DNA of 64,000 bases from Ensifer adhaerens (GTDB lineage Bacteria > Pseudomonadota > Alphaproteobacteria > Rhizobiales > Rhizobiaceae): positions 2,154,001 through 2,218,000 of the forward strand of contig OCMG01000004.1 in assembly GCA_900215285.1 (NCBI GenBank). The letters are read 5' to 3'. The notes below the pieces were generated by a model that searched no databases, was not told the origin of the DNA, and saw only the letters and a list, made by a program, of their open reading frames with translations. The position numbers and the translations under genes are program-made. Shown here piece after piece: positions 1 through 9,493 of the stretch; positions within the stretch are counted from its first letter, which is position 1, and the number at the start of each line of letters is the position of its first letter.

Positions 1-1
1 C

Positions 2-88
2 GAATTCCCGCGTCCGATGCTCGGTTATTGCCGCTCGGGCGCACGTTCGACGGCGGTCTACCAGCAGACGCTGCATCTGCGCGGCTGA
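2..88 (+). CDS. C-terminal fragment of a DUF442/TIGR01244-type phosphatase
   Basis: The window opens inside a gene; only the last 28 codons are present, ending in TGA. The fragment contains the P-loop-like stretch YCRSGARS, with a catalytic-type Cys and a closing Arg. This matches the end of the beta-lactamase-hydrolase-like/DUF442 family of cysteine phosphatases or sulfurtransferase-like proteins, which in rhizobia often belong to sulfide-responsive loci. The identification rests on this short motif only, so substrate and neighbours cannot be judged. A strong inverted repeat follows 21 bases after the stop. Confidence 0.5.
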   Translation, partial: EFPRPMLGYCRSGARSTAVYQQTLHLRG

Positions 89-109
89 TCCTTCTCATTC
101 GAAATCCCT

Positions 110-148
110 GCGCCGGCTTGATTGACAAAGTTTTAATCAAGCCGGCGC
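110..148. repeat. Perfect 14-bp inverted repeat (hairpin)
   Basis: Arm GCGCCGGCTTGATT at 110-123 and its exact complement at 135-148 enclose an 11-base AT-rich loop. It could end transcription of the phosphatase gene, although no T-run follows on the + strand. The AT-rich inner part (TTGATT/AATCAA) could equally be a dimeric repressor site. Nothing else is visible up to the next gene at 225. Confidence 0.6.
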
Positions 149-224
149 ATGATGACCTCCGTTTTCGATCGCGCCTATGGCGGGTCGACGATGGCGTCGG
201 CCCTGTCCGACGAAGGGGCATTGG

Positions 225-779
225 GTGATTTCGGCCATTTCTTCCATTTTGGGTTCGGTCTCTGTGCAGCGTGCGCAGGGCGTGGGTACGTCCGTCGGCT
301 CGCCGCGAGACAACGAAGAAAAGCAGAGGAAGATCACGGTCCCGTCCGTGGAGGTAACCGCCGCGCAGTCGCAGGGCTTTTCTGCACGCGTCGGCGACTT
401 TCTGGTCAACAAGGCATCGCAATCGACGGAGAGCGGGGCGTCGGTTTCCGGGCCGACCGGTGCGGATGGCACGCCGCCGCTACCCATGCCCATCGGCGGT
501 CCTCCGCCCGGTCCGCCGGCAGACGGTGCGCAGGCTGAAGGCCAGAACGGGGAAAGCGCTTCGGGTAATGCTGCCTCCATCCTTTCCCTTCTATCGAGAG
601 AAGGGGGCGCGTCGGAGGCTGAGGATGACGGCGATACGGACGATGTCGGCCGTGAAACGGCGTCCAAATCCAGCAATGGCGCGAACACGCAGTATGCTCT
701 TCAGCAGAGTGGCAACGGTGTCTTCGGTGTCCAGTTCGACGAGATCGGCGCCTACCAGTTTGCCGCGTCAGGCTTCTGA
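225..779 (+). CDS. Hypothetical Pro/Gly/Ser-rich protein
   Basis: A 184-residue protein of unrecognised family. I chose the GTG at 225 because a purine-rich GAAGGGG lies 7 bases upstream and the protein then begins with a plausible short stretch (VISAISSILGSV). An in-frame start at 177 would add 16 Arg/Trp-rich residues with no ribosome site. The middle (roughly residues 75-105) is low-complexity Pro/Gly sequence and the following segment is acidic (EAEDDGDTDD), so most of the chain is probably disordered. There is no obvious signal peptide or membrane segment. It precedes the HWE kinase by 140 bases, but no functional link can be shown. Confidence 0.5.
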   Translation: MISAISSILGSVSVQRAQGVGTSVGSPRDNEEKQRKITVPSVEVTAAQSQGFSARVGDFLVNKASQSTESGASVSGPTGADGTPPLPMPIGGPPPGPPADGAQAEGQNGESASGNAASILSLLSREGGASEAEDDGDTDDVGRETASKSSNGANTQYALQQSGNGVFGVQFDEIGAYQFAASGF

Positions 780-919
780 AATCCTGAATAGCTTTAATTC
801 AGTAATAACTTAAGTAAACATTCAAACAACGAGATTCCGAGGCAATCGCGGAAAGATATTCTTGATTTCAGCTTGGAAATACACCACATCTCGCTCAATG
901 TTCCGCGAGAGCCTTACGT

Positions 920-1909
920 ATGTCGACGTCTATTGAAAACGAACGGTTCGTGAAGGCGGCGCTGGCTGCTTCCGAGGATTGCATCAAGATTGTCGGTCTC
1001 GACGGTGCGTTGCTTTTCATGAGCGAGGGCGGCCAGCGGGTGATGGATGTCGATGATTTCGAGGCCATCAAGGGTTGCTCGTGGCCTTCCTTCTGGCCCG
1101 AACAGTCGCAGCAGGACATCGCAGTCGGGCTCGAAGAGGCGCGAGCGGGTCGCAGCCATCGGTTCACCGGCTATGCCAATACTGCCAAGGGCCGGACGCG
1201 CTACTGGGATGTGAAGATCTCGCCGATCTTCGCAGAGGATGGCAGGGTCGAGAACATTCTCTCCGTCTCCCGCGACATCACGAAGACCAAGGAGTTCGAG
1301 GAGCAGCAAATCCTGTTGCGGCAGGAGTTGTCGCACAGGATCAAGAACATCCTGTCGCTGGTTCAGGCGGCGGCGAACCAGACGCTGAGGGCCGGCGACG
1401 ATATTATGACGGCGAAGTCGGCTCTGCTCGCGCGACTGCAAAGTCTCGGCCGTGCGCATGAGATCCTGCTGAAAACCGACCATCATCTGGCGACCTTGCA
1501 GGCGATCGTTGAGGCAGCGTTTGAAGGGCAGGCGGCCCATCGGTTTGCCATCACGGGGCCGGAAGTGGCCTTGTCGCCAAAATGCGGGCTTGCGCTGGCG
1601 CTGGCATTTCACGAACTCGTGACGAATGCGATCAAATACGGCGCTCTCTCGAACGAGGAGGGGCGCGTGGATGTCTCTTGGGCTATTCGGAAAGCCGGCG
1701 AGCGGGACGAGCTGGAGCTCACCTGGACGGAAACGGGCGGGCCTTGCGTCGTCGCGCCGAAACATGCGGGCTTCGGCACCAAGTTGATCAATCGCGCGCT
1801 GTCTGGCTATATTGACGGCGAGGTTGGTCTGAAATTCGAAGAGACGGGCTTGCGTTTCTCCATGAATGCATCTGTCGCGGCACTCAATCGGCTGCCTGCC
1901 GCGGCGTAA
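920..1909 (+). CDS. PAS-domain sensor histidine kinase, HWE/HisKA_2 family
   Basis: A soluble 329-residue kinase with no membrane segment. An N-terminal PAS domain (about residues 8-125, ending in the typical VSRDITKTKEFEEQ) is followed by the phosphoacceptor motif LSHRIKN with His139. The ATPase domain carries HELVTNAIKYG (N-box, about 231-241) and LTWTETGGP (about 268-276), the His and Trp-x-Glu signature of HWE kinases. Such kinases are common in Hyphomicrobiales and often feed the PhyR/EcfG general stress pathway or single-domain regulators. No response regulator is adjacent, so it is an orphan and its partner is unknown. The C-terminus is short, without a receiver domain. Confidence 0.88.
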   Translation: MSTSIENERFVKAALAASEDCIKIVGLDGALLFMSEGGQRVMDVDDFEAIKGCSWPSFWPEQSQQDIAVGLEEARAGRSHRFTGYANTAKGRTRYWDVKISPIFAEDGRVENILSVSRDITKTKEFEEQQILLRQELSHRIKNILSLVQAAANQTLRAGDDIMTAKSALLARLQSLGRAHEILLKTDHHLATLQAIVEAAFEGQAAHRFAITGPEVALSPKCGLALALAFHELVTNAIKYGALSNEEGRVDVSWAIRKAGERDELELTWTETGGPCVVAPKHAGFGTKLINRALSGYIDGEVGLKFEETGLRFSMNASVAALNRLPAAA

Positions 1910-2003
1910 CCGCGCCAAAGCTCTCCAGCTCCCTGAACAAAACTGACGCAAAAGCCGGCTAGTTTCCTCCGATCGACGAAGATTCGTTTTAGGGGGGCAG
2001 TAC

Positions 2004-2360
2004 ATGAGTGCGACATTTGCAGACTTGAGCGAGCGGATCGGCGAGGTTGGGGAGCTTTACGCCCGCCTCCACAACATCACGCGCACGCCGGACTGGTATC
2101 TGCTGAAGCTGACCGAAGAACTTGGCGAGCTGACAGCCGAGCATCTGCTGCTGAACGCTCAGGCGCGACCGAACAAGGATGGTTCGGGCGGGACGCGCGA
2201 GGCGCTGGAAAACGAAGCGGCCGATCTTTTCGGCCAGTTCGTGCTTTATCTGCGCGCCAACGGCATCGATATCGAAGCGGCTATCGAGCGCAAATGGTTG
2301 CGCCATCTCGATGCCTACACGGAAGCGGAAGGCGGCGCGCCGCCTGTCACTACTCCCTGA
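2004..2360 (+). CDS. MazG-like nucleotide pyrophosphohydrolase
   Basis: A 118-residue all-alpha NTP pyrophosphatase-type protein. It shows the metal-binding EELGE (Glu38, Glu39, Glu42) and, about 30 residues later, EAAD (Glu71, Asp74), the EExxE...ExxD pattern that coordinates Mg2+ in MazG/dUTPase-2 folds. It probably removes pyrophosphate from non-canonical or excess nucleoside triphosphates; the substrate cannot be told from sequence. A strong AGGGGGG ribosome site precedes the ATG. The gene is convergent with the ThDP enzyme, with only 2 bases between the stop codons. Confidence 0.75.
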   Translation: MSATFADLSERIGEVGELYARLHNITRTPDWYLLKLTEELGELTAEHLLLNAQARPNKDGSGGTREALENEAADLFGQFVLYLRANGIDIEAAIERKWLRHLDAYTEAEGGAPPVTTP

Positions 2361-2362
2361 AG

Positions 2363-4009
2363 TCACTGTCCCCTGATTTCGCTGAGCGTCCTTGTCGGCG
2401 TGATCGCTTCCGGGTTCTGGATGATCTCGATGATCGACGGCTTGCCGCTCTTGCGAGCGCGTTCAAACGCGGCGGCGAAGTCTTCCGTCTTCGTCACCTT
2501 CTCGCCATGTCCGCCATAGGCGCGGGCCAGCTCTGCGAAGTCGGGGTTCGTGAGGCCCGTGCCGCTGACGCGACCGGGATATTCGCGTTCCTGATGCATG
2601 CGTATCGTGCCGTACATGGAATTGTTCACGAGCACGGTGATGATTGGCAGATGGTAGCGCACGGCGGTTGCGAATTCCTGTCCGTGCATCATGAAGCAGC
2701 CGTCACCGGCAAAGCAGATGACTTCGCGATCCTGGTGCAGCGCCTTGGCGGCCACGGCGGCGGGCAGGCCATAGCCCATCGAGCCGGATGCAGGGGCCGA
2801 TTGCGTGCCGTATTTGCGGAAGCGGTGGAAGCGGTGAACCCAGGTGGCGTAATTGCCGGCACCATTGGTGAAGATTGTGTCGGCGGCGGTGTTTTCTTCC
2901 AGATAGGACATGATCGCGCCCATGTGGACACCCTCGGGGCCGGAGGCCGGCGGGGTGGACCAGGCGAGATAGGCGCCGTGCATGGCCTCGGTGCGCGAGG
3001 ACCATGCGGGCGCGGCAGCCGGCTCGATGTCCCGGATCGCAGTTACGAAATCTGTAGGCGCAGCGCAGATGGCGAGATCGGGGCGATAGACGCGGCCGAG
3101 TTCTTCCGGCTCCGGGTGGATATGGATCAGCGACTGCGCCGGATAGGGCACGTCCATCAGCGTATAGCCGGAGGAGGGGGATTCCGAGAAGCGGCCGCCG
3201 AGCAGCACGATGAGGTCTGCTTCCTTCACCGCCTTGGAGAGCGCCGGGTTAATGCCCAGGCCGATATCGCCGGCATAGCAGGGATGCATGTGGTCGAACA
3301 GCATCTGGCGGCGGAAGGAGCAGCCGACGGGGACGGCCCAGCGCTCGGCGAAACCGGCAAAGGCTTCGACGGAGGCTTCGTCCCAGCGGGTGCCGCCGAG
3401 GATGAAGAAGGGGCGCTCGGCACGGGCGAGCCGGTTGCTGAAATCTTCGATCTGGCTGATGCCAGGGAAGGCAGGCACAGGCGTTGCGGGGCGGGCGGCA
3501 ACGGCTTCGACCGTGTCCGTCAACATGTCTTCCGGCAGTGCCAGTACGACCGGGCCGGGACGACCGGAGGTGGCGACGGCGAAGGCACGGGTGACGAATT
3601 CCGGAATACGGCGGGCATCGTCGATTTCGGCGACCCATTTGGCGACTTCGGTGAAGGCGCGGCGATATTCGATCTCCTGGAAGGCCTCGCGCTCGCGGGC
3701 GTCGCGCTGCACCTGGCCAATGAAGAGGATCATGGGAATGGAATCCTGCCGCGCCACATGCAGGCCGGCCGAGGCATTGGTGGCGCCCGGTCCGCGGGTG
3801 ACGAAGCAGATGCCGGGCTTGCCGGTCAGGCGGCCCCAGGTGTCGGCCATCATCGCGGCGCCACCTTCCTGGCGGCAGATGATCTGCTCGATCTTGCTAT
3901 CGGCCAGCGCATCGAGCACGGCGAGGAAGCTTTCGCCCGGCACGAGGCTCACACGCTCGACGCCATTGGCCTCGAGCGCTTCGACAATCAATTGGCCACC
4001 CGTCTTCAT
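2363..4009 (-). CDS. Thiamine diphosphate-dependent enzyme, acetolactate synthase-like
   Basis: A 548-residue ThDP enzyme of the acetohydroxyacid synthase/oxalyl-CoA decarboxylase/benzoylformate decarboxylase superfamily. The N-terminal PYR domain has the conserved catalytic-type Glu48 in CRQEGGAAM and the GPGATNA loop; a central domain follows. The C-terminal PP domain has the cofactor motif starting AGDGCF and ending NNSMYGT (about 430-465). I start at ATG 4009 because GGAG lies just upstream; starts at 4027 and 4051 are possible but add basic residues. No small regulatory subunit (ilvN) or amino-acid pathway gene is adjacent, so it is probably not the housekeeping acetolactate synthase. 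The exact substrate is unknown. Confidence 0.82.
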   Translation of the reverse strand: MKTGGQLIVEALEANGVERVSLVPGESFLAVLDALADSKIEQIICRQEGGAAMMADTWGRLTGKPGICFVTRGPGATNASAGLHVARQDSIPMILFIGQVQRDAREREAFQEIEYRRAFTEVAKWVAEIDDARRIPEFVTRAFAVATSGRPGPVVLALPEDMLTDTVEAVAARPATPVPAFPGISQIEDFSNRLARAERPFFILGGTRWDEASVEAFAGFAERWAVPVGCSFRRQMLFDHMHPCYAGDIGLGINPALSKAVKEADLIVLLGGRFSESPSSGYTLMDVPYPAQSLIHIHPEPEELGRVYRPDLAICAAPTDFVTAIRDIEPAAAPAWSSRTEAMHGAYLAWSTPPASGPEGVHMGAIMSYLEENTAADTIFTNGAGNYATWVHRFHRFRKYGTQSAPASGSMGYGLPAAVAAKALHQDREVICFAGDGCFMMHGQEFATAVRYHLPIITVLVNNSMYGTIRMHQEREYPGRVSGTGLTNPDFAELARAYGGHGEKVTKTEDFAAAFERARKSGKPSIIEIIQNPEAITPTRTLSEIRGQ

Positions 4010-4104
4010 TCCCGGTCTCCGCTTCATTTCGTTTCGTGAGAGCAATAGCAATCCTCGCGCTTTGCGTGAAGCGTGGAGCGCTGGGTATCAGGAAATTTGA
4101 TGGC

Positions 4105-5037
4105 TCATCGCGATGGGCAAATGCCGTCGGCCCAACCCAAAAAGTCTGCCATTGCCTTGTCTGCCACAATATCGTTCAGCGTTTCGTGCCGTGCCTCGGG
4201 ATAGACCAGCTTTGAAATCTGGACAAAGCCGAGGCCCTTCATGTGGGTCTCCATCCAGTGCACACCCTTGGCGCCGCGCGTCGCCGGGTCCTTTCCGCCG
4301 CCGACCAGCATGATCGGCTTATCCTTCGGGATCCGGGTGAGCTTGCCCTTGTCCGAGCCACGCAAGACGCCTTCGGCCATGTCGAACCACAGCGAGACAG
4401 TGCAGGGAAAGCCGCAAAGCGGATCGGCGATGTAGGCGTCCACCTCTTCGGGGATGTTCGACAGCCAGTCGAGCAGCGTCCGGTGGCCGGGTATCGCCTT
4501 GCCCCATGCATCGAAGGTCATTCGGGGCAGGATGGCGCTTGGGACGTCGGAGCCTTTCAGCCAGCGTTCAACCCCGAGGATCATGCGCATGAGTGGCATG
4601 GACGAGGCGGTGCCGAAGTCGAAGTTCCAGACGGCGAAGCCGGCAAAGCTGTCGGCGTGCTTGAGTGCCGTGTTCAGGCAGATCATCGCGCCCATGGAAT
4701 GGCCGAAGAGGAGGACGGGCAGGCCCGGGTGTTTGGCGGCCGCCATGTCGCGCATGGCAATGGTGTCGGCGATCACGGTGTCGAGCCCGTCGCGGCGGGC
4801 GAACTGGCCCTGCACGGCATCCGGCGCGGTGGTTTCGCCGTGGCCGCGATGGTCCCAGGCATAGGCGTGATACCCTTTCGCCGCGAGGTGGCCGGCGAAA
4901 CGCGCGTAGCGCTTCGAATGCTCCGACATGCCATGGGCGATCAGGACGATGCCGCGCGGCACCGACGACGCTTCCGCGACGTGGTAGGCCAGCGTCGCGC
5001 CGGTGGCGCTTTTCAGGTATTGCGTCGTTTCGAACAT
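4105..5037 (-). CDS. Alpha/beta hydrolase, monoacylglycerol lipase/lysophospholipase-like
   Basis: A 310-residue serine hydrolase of the Hydrolase_4 (S33-type) group. It has the oxyanion-hole segment HGMSEHSKRY (about 35-44), the WDHRGHGET motif and the nucleophile elbow GHSMG with Ser114. A likely acid lies in GGGKDPATRG (about 250) and the catalytic His in PEARHETLND. These motifs are typical of monoacylglycerol lipases and lysophospholipases, so it probably hydrolyses acyl esters. The start at 5037 is supported by GGGAGG 6 bases upstream; a longer frame to 5208 has no ribosome site and reads into the ettA leader. It is divergent from ettA. Confidence 0.82.
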   Translation of the reverse strand: MFETTQYLKSATGATLAYHVAEASSVPRGIVLIAHGMSEHSKRYARFAGHLAAKGYHAYAWDHRGHGETTAPDAVQGQFARRDGLDTVIADTIAMRDMAAAKHPGLPVLLFGHSMGAMICLNTALKHADSFAGFAVWNFDFGTASSMPLMRMILGVERWLKGSDVPSAILPRMTFDAWGKAIPGHRTLLDWLSNIPEEVDAYIADPLCGFPCTVSLWFDMAEGVLRGSDKGKLTRIPKDKPIMLVGGGKDPATRGAKGVHWMETHMKGLGFVQISKLVYPEARHETLNDIVADKAMADFLGWADGICPSR

Positions 5038-5191
5038 GCCAGGCCTCCCAGTGGTCCAAGCGCTAACAAATACCGATGATCTTGGAAAGACGCTCCATGG
5101 GAAACCTGCCCGCGCGCATTGCCCCTGAGCGCGAATTCGCCTACATAGGCCGCAATTCGAAATTCCCGCATTCCTGCAAGCGAGCACGACC

Positions 5192-6841
5192 ATGGCGCGA
5201 CAGTTCATTTATCACATGTCCGGCCTCAACAAGGCCTATGGCAACAAGAAGATCCTCGAGAACGTTCATCTCTCCTTCTATCCCGATGCCAAGATCGGCA
5301 TTCTCGGCCCGAACGGTGCCGGTAAGTCGACGATCCTGAAGATCATGGCCGGTCTCGACAAGGAGTGGACCGGCGAAGCCTGGCTCGCAGACGGCGCAAC
5401 GCTCGGCTACCTGCCGCAGGAGCCGCAGCTCGACCCGACGAAGACCGTGTTCGAGAACGTGATGGAAGGCGTTGCCGACAAGACGGCGATCCTCGATCGC
5501 TATAACGAACTGATGATGAACTATTCCGACGAGACCGCCGACGAAGGTGCGAAGCTCCAGGACATCATCGACAGCCAGAACCTCTGGGATCTCGAGCAGC
5601 AGGTCGAAATGGCCATGAGCGCGCTGGCCTGCCCTCCGGGCGATTCCCCGATCGACGGCCTGTCGGGCGGTGAACGCCGCCGCGTCGCGCTCTGCCAGCT
5701 GCTGCTGCGCAAGCCGGACCTGCTCCTCCTCGACGAGCCGACCAACCACTTGGACGCCGAGACGATCGCCTGGCTCGAACAGCATCTGCGCGAATATCCG
5801 GGCGCCATCCTGATGGTCACCCACGACCGCTACTTCCTCGACAACGTTACGGGCTGGATTCTCGAGCTCGACCGTGGCCGCGGTATTCCCTACGAAGGCA
5901 ACTATTCGGCCTATCTGGAAGCCAAGGCCAAGCGTATGGCGCAGGAAGAGCGCGAAGAAGGCAGCCGCCGCAAGGCCCTGTCGCGCGAACAGGCCTGGAT
6001 TGCTTCCAGCCCCAAGGCCCGTCAGGCCAAGTCCAAGGCCCGTATCCGCGCCTATGACGAGTTGGTGGCCGCGGCTGAAAACCGCCGTCCCGGCGAAGCG
6101 CAGATCATCATCCCGATCGCCGAGCGTCTGGGGCAGGTGGTCATCGAGGCCGAGAATATCTCGAAGTCCTATGACGGCCGCGTGCTCTTCGAAAACCTCT
6201 CCTTCAAGCTTCCCCCGGGCGGCATTGTCGGCGTCATCGGTCCGAACGGTGCGGGTAAGTCGACGCTGTTCCGCCTGATCACCGGCCAGGAAAAGCCCGA
6301 TACCGGCTCGATCCGCATCGGCGACACCGTGCAGCTCAGCTATGTCGACCAGAGCCGTGACTCGCTTGATGGTTCCAAGAATGTCTGGGAAGAAATTTCC
6401 GGCGGCACCGACATCGTCAAGCTCGGCAAGTTCGAGATGAACTCGCGCGCCTATTGCGGTGCGTTCAACTTCAAGGGCACGGATCAGCAGAACAAGGTCG
6501 GCAACCTTTCGGGCGGCCAGCGCAACCGCGTGCACCTTGCCAAGATGCTGAAGTCCGGCGGCAACGTTCTGCTGCTCGACGAACCGACCAACGACCTCGA
6601 CACCGAAACGCTCGGCGCGCTTGAGGATGCTCTGGAAGATTTCGCCGGCTGCGCCGTCATCATCTCGCACGACCGCATGTTCCTCGACCGTCTGGCCACC
6701 CACATCCTCGCCTTCGAAGGCGACAGCCATGTGGAATGGTTCGAAGGCAACTTCGAAGACTACGAGGAAGACAAGATCCGACGTCTGGGCGCCGAAGCGG
6801 CCAATCCGAAGCGCGCAACCTACAAGCGCCTGACGCGCTAA
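5192..6841 (+). CDS. ettA: Energy-dependent translational throttle protein EttA (ABC-F ATPase)
   Basis: A 549-residue soluble ABC-F protein with two nucleotide-binding domains and no membrane segment. Walker A motifs GPNGAGKS occur at residues 39-46 and about 349-356; signature motifs LSGGE (about 155) and LSGGQ (about 440) and Walker B LLLLDEPTNHLD/LLLDEPTNDLD are intact. The linker between the domains (about 240-310) is the P-site tRNA interaction motif region. EttA binds the ribosomal E site and restrains the first peptide bond when ADP is high. Length and full-length similarity fit the family. A strong terminator follows, so it is probably transcribed alone. Confidence 0.95.
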   Translation: MARQFIYHMSGLNKAYGNKKILENVHLSFYPDAKIGILGPNGAGKSTILKIMAGLDKEWTGEAWLADGATLGYLPQEPQLDPTKTVFENVMEGVADKTAILDRYNELMMNYSDETADEGAKLQDIIDSQNLWDLEQQVEMAMSALACPPGDSPIDGLSGGERRRVALCQLLLRKPDLLLLDEPTNHLDAETIAWLEQHLREYPGAILMVTHDRYFLDNVTGWILELDRGRGIPYEGNYSAYLEAKAKRMAQEEREEGSRRKALSREQAWIASSPKARQAKSKARIRAYDELVAAAENRRPGEAQIIIPIAERLGQVVIEAENISKSYDGRVLFENLSFKLPPGGIVGVIGPNGAGKSTLFRLITGQEKPDTGSIRIGDTVQLSYVDQSRDSLDGSKNVWEEISGGTDIVKLGKFEMNSRAYCGAFNFKGTDQQNKVGNLSGGQRNRVHLAKMLKSGGNVLLLDEPTNDLDTETLGALEDALEDFAGCAVIISHDRMFLDRLATHILAFEGDSHVEWFEGNFEDYEEDKIRRLGAEAANPKRATYKRLTR

Positions 6842-6865
6842 GGTCGATCATCGCTGCAATATTCG

Positions 6866-6899
6866 AAAGGCCGGGCATGGCAGCATGCCCGGCCTTTTT
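6866..6899 (+). terminator. Rho-independent terminator after ettA
   Basis: A perfect 12-bp stem AGGCCGGGCATG with a 4-base loop is followed by TTTTT, starting 27 bases after the ettA stop. Confidence 0.9.
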
Positions 6900-7044
6900 G
6901 ATGTCCGCCAGACCCTGGAATGTCGGAGGCGGCGTTGGATAGCCCTCGGGTTCATTTATGGGAGATCAAGCCCATTGCCGCAGTTTTCAGATTGTCGGGC
7001 GGTCTCTCCCGATCGTGCATTTTCGGCTGCGGATCGTTTGCGAG

Positions 7045-7131
7045 GTTCCTAAGATTGAGGAGATATCTTCAACTAAAAGTTTACGATCTTTCGACGTATT
7101 AGGAACTTCTAAGATCTCTTTGGGAAGAGAT
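7045..7131 (+). promoter_or_regulatory. AT-rich leader with inverted and direct repeats upstream of the chemoreceptor
   Basis: The 314-base gap between ettA and the chemoreceptor holds, besides the terminator, an unusually AT-rich block. It contains an inverted pair GTTCCTAA (7045-7052)/TTAGGAAC (7099-7106), a near-direct repeat TTCCTAAGAT/CTTCTAAGAT (7046-7055, 7106-7115) and a 7-bp hairpin ATCTCTT-TGGG-AAGAGAT (7114-7131) ending 24 bases before the ATG. It probably contains the promoter and regulator sites of the receptor gene, but no known consensus was recognised. Confidence 0.4.
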
Positions 7132-7155
7132 TTCTGAACGTTCGAAGGGGCGATT

Positions 7156-9348
7156 ATGGGGTTCACAGATATCTCGATCAGCAAGCGACTGTGGCTTGCC
7201 ATTCTTCTTCCGATCGTCGCCACCGTGTATCTTGCGGGCGGCAACGTGGCGGACCTGTTATCCAAATATCGCCAGATGCGCCAGATTGCCGTTGCCAGCG
7301 ATAACATCAAGGTGACCGGGCAAATCATCCACGCCCTCCAGGTCGAACGCGGCGTGACTGCGGGGTTTCTCGGTTCAAGCGGTAAATCGGGCGCCGTGGA
7401 GCTCGCGACAGCCCGGAAGGCGTCGGACGAGGCCGTCCTCAGCGTTCCTGATCTTGTGGCAGAGCTCGGCCATCTCGGCGATGACCGGATAAACGACGAG
7501 ATCGCTCAGATGAAGTCGAATCTGGACCAGTTGCGGGCTGAACGCGCTCAGATCGACTCTCTGAATATGAAGGGTGCGCAGGCCTTCAAGCTCTACACAT
7601 CGACGATCGGCCAATTGATGGAGCTTGTTTCGACCCTGTCTCTCAAGGGCGTGGATTCCCAGATTGCGTCGCAGATCATCGCCTATACCCAGCTGATGCA
7701 GGCAAAGGAGATTGCCGGGCAGGAGCGCGGCTCCGGGAACGGCATCATCAATGCCGGCCGCTCCGAACTGAATCAGACGATTGCCTTCACCAGACTGGCC
7801 GGCGCGCAGCAGGCGCTTCTCGTCAATTTCATGTCCCTGCAACCGAAGGCGCTTCAGGGTCCCTATGCGGAAGGCCTGAAGACAGAGTCTGCCGACCTGA
7901 TTGAACGCGTGCGTACGCGGGTCGTCGAAAGCCAGGGCGGCGGCGGATCGCTTGCTGACCTGGATTCGAAGGCGTGGTTTGCAGCCACGACACAACGAAT
8001 TGAGGCGATGCGGGCGCTTGAGACAAAAAGCCTCGGCAATGTGGTCGCCATCGCGGACCAGTCGGCGCATGACGCGTTCCGCAATCTGGTCGCTGTGGGT
8101 GGTCTTACTCTCGTGGGCTGCGTTCTCATGCTGGCTGTCTCCGCCCTGCTGGTGAGAAGCCTCGTCAGTCCTGTCAGAGCGCTCACGGGCACCATGCGGG
8201 AGCTCGCAAACGGCAACCTGAATGCGGTGCAAACAGGGGCCGACCGCAAGGATGAGATCGGCGACATGATGCGTGCGGTCGAGGTATTCCGGCAGGCCGC
8301 CATCCGCAACGCCCAGCTTGAGGCGGAGGCGGACGAAAACCGCCGTCGTGCGGAAGCCGAGCGGATCGAGATGCAGCGCCGTGCCGAAGAGGACGCCAAC
8401 GAACGCCTCAATACGGCGACGCGTTCGCTGGCCTCCGGCCTGCGGCAGCTCGCAGCGGGCGATATGTTGTGCGAAATCCATGAACAGTTCGCGCCGCAAT
8501 TCGAGGCGCTGCGCCACGACTTCAATATGTCCGTGTCGCAGTTGCGCCAGGTGCTTCTGTCCGTTGGTCAGTCGGCTGCCATGGTCAATGGAGGTTCGGG
8601 CGAGATTTCGTCCGCTTCCGACAATCTGGCCAAGCGTACCGAGCAGCAGGCGGCTTCGCTTGAGGAAACGGCCGCGGCGCTGGAAGAGATCACCGCCAAC
8701 GTCACGACCACATCGCGGCGGACGGTCGAGGCGCGCGATCTGGTGCGGGATGCCCGCGGCAAGGCGGACCAATCGAGCGTCGTCGTCGACAATGCCGTGA
8801 AGGCCATGCAGCGTATCGAGCATGCGTCCGGCCAGATCAGCCAGATCATCAGCGTGATCGATGAGATCGCGTTCCAGACGAACCTTCTGGCGCTCAATGC
8901 CGGTGTCGAAGCCGCGCGTGCGGGTGAGGCCGGCAAGGGCTTTGCCGTTGTGGCGCAGGAGGTTCGTGAGCTTGCGCAACGCTCCGCCAATGCTGCCAAG
9001 GAGATCAAGGTCCTGATTGGCAATTCCGAAACGGCGGTCAATGAAGGCGTCAAGCTGGTCGGCGATACCGGGTCGGGGCTCGCCGCGATAGCTGATGTGG
9101 TGCAGTCGATCAGCGGCCATATGGACGCCATCGCTTCGGCCGCGCAGGAGCAGTCTTCCGGCCTTGCCGAAGTCAATACGGCCGTCAACCACATGGACCA
9201 GGCCACGCAGCAGAATGCTGCCATGGTCGAAGAGATGAACGCGGCGTCCGCCGGGCTGGCCCAGGAGGCAAACAACCTCTCAGTGCTTCTCAGCCGGTTC
9301 CGCACGGGCGAAGCGGAGCGCAGCGCGCCGCGTAGCCGCGCCGCCTGA
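7156..9348 (+). CDS. Methyl-accepting chemotaxis protein with NIT-type sensor domain
   Basis: A 730-residue transmembrane chemoreceptor. The first membrane helix spans about residues 12-29 and the second about 310-333. The roughly 280-residue periplasmic part resembles the nitrate/nitrite-sensing NIT domain: [15 protein letters not shown] near its start and a long helical bundle. A HAMP domain (about 334-386) and a coiled linker lead to the signalling domain, whose hairpin tip reads [20 protein letters not shown] (about 570-590). The C-terminus ends in SRAA, with no CheR/CheB-binding pentapeptide. It should relay a ligand signal to CheA/CheW. No che genes are nearby, so it is an orphan receptor. 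The NIT assignment is by resemblance only. Confidence 0.85.
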   Translation: MGFTDISISKRLWLAILLPIVATVYLAGGNVADLLSKYRQMRQIAVASDNIKVTGQIIHALQVERGVTAGFLGSSGKSGAVELATARKASDEAVLSVPDLVAELGHLGDDRINDEIAQMKSNLDQLRAERAQIDSLNMKGAQAFKLYTSTIGQLMELVSTLSLKGVDSQIASQIIAYTQLMQAKEIAGQERGSGNGIINAGRSELNQTIAFTRLAGAQQALLVNFMSLQPKALQGPYAEGLKTESADLIERVRTRVVESQGGGGSLADLDSKAWFAATTQRIEAMRALETKSLGNVVAIADQSAHDAFRNLVAVGGLTLVGCVLMLAVSALLVRSLVSPVRALTGTMRELANGNLNAVQTGADRKDEIGDMMRAVEVFRQAAIRNAQLEAEADENRRRAEAERIEMQRRAEEDANERLNTATRSLASGLRQLAAGDMLCEIHEQFAPQFEALRHDFNMSVSQLRQVLLSVGQSAAMVNGGSGEISSASDNLAKRTEQQAASLEETAAALEEITANVTTTSRRTVEARDLVRDARGKADQSSVVVDNAVKAMQRIEHASGQISQIISVIDEIAFQTNLLALNAGVEAARAGEAGKGFAVVAQEVRELAQRSANAAKEIKVLIGNSETAVNEGVKLVGDTGSGLAAIADVVQSISGHMDAIASAAQEQSSGLAEVNTAVNHMDQATQQNAAMVEEMNAASAGLAQEANNLSVLLSRFRTGEAERSAPRSRAA

Positions 9349-9415
9349 GGCCGCAGTTCCGCGCGCTGCAGGGCCACGGCACCTTGAGGTGCCTGATCCG
9401 ATCTGACAAATATGT

Positions 9416-9451
9416 GCCGGCGGCTCCTCATGGAGTCGCCGGCTTTCGTTT
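9416..9451 (+). terminator. Terminator after the chemoreceptor gene
   Basis: A 12-bp GC-rich stem GCCGGCGGCTCC with a 4-base loop and one G-U pair is followed by TTTCGTTT. Confidence 0.75.
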
Positions 9452-9493
9452 CGGGCCGCCCCGATTTTCCCTTGCGCGCATCTCGATGACGAT

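Noticed and set aside
2294-4039. A 581-codon + strand frame opposite the ThDP enzyme gene
   Set aside because: It is the antisense of a clear enzyme with GDG...NN and catalytic Glu motifs; the frame has no recognisable domain and overlaps two real genes.
5141-6730. A 529-codon minus frame opposite ettA
   Set aside because: It mirrors the ABC-F gene codon structure; no ribosome site or domain.
7375-9192. A 605-codon minus frame opposite the chemoreceptor
   Set aside because: Arg/His/Leu-rich shadow of a gene with clear HAMP and signalling motifs.
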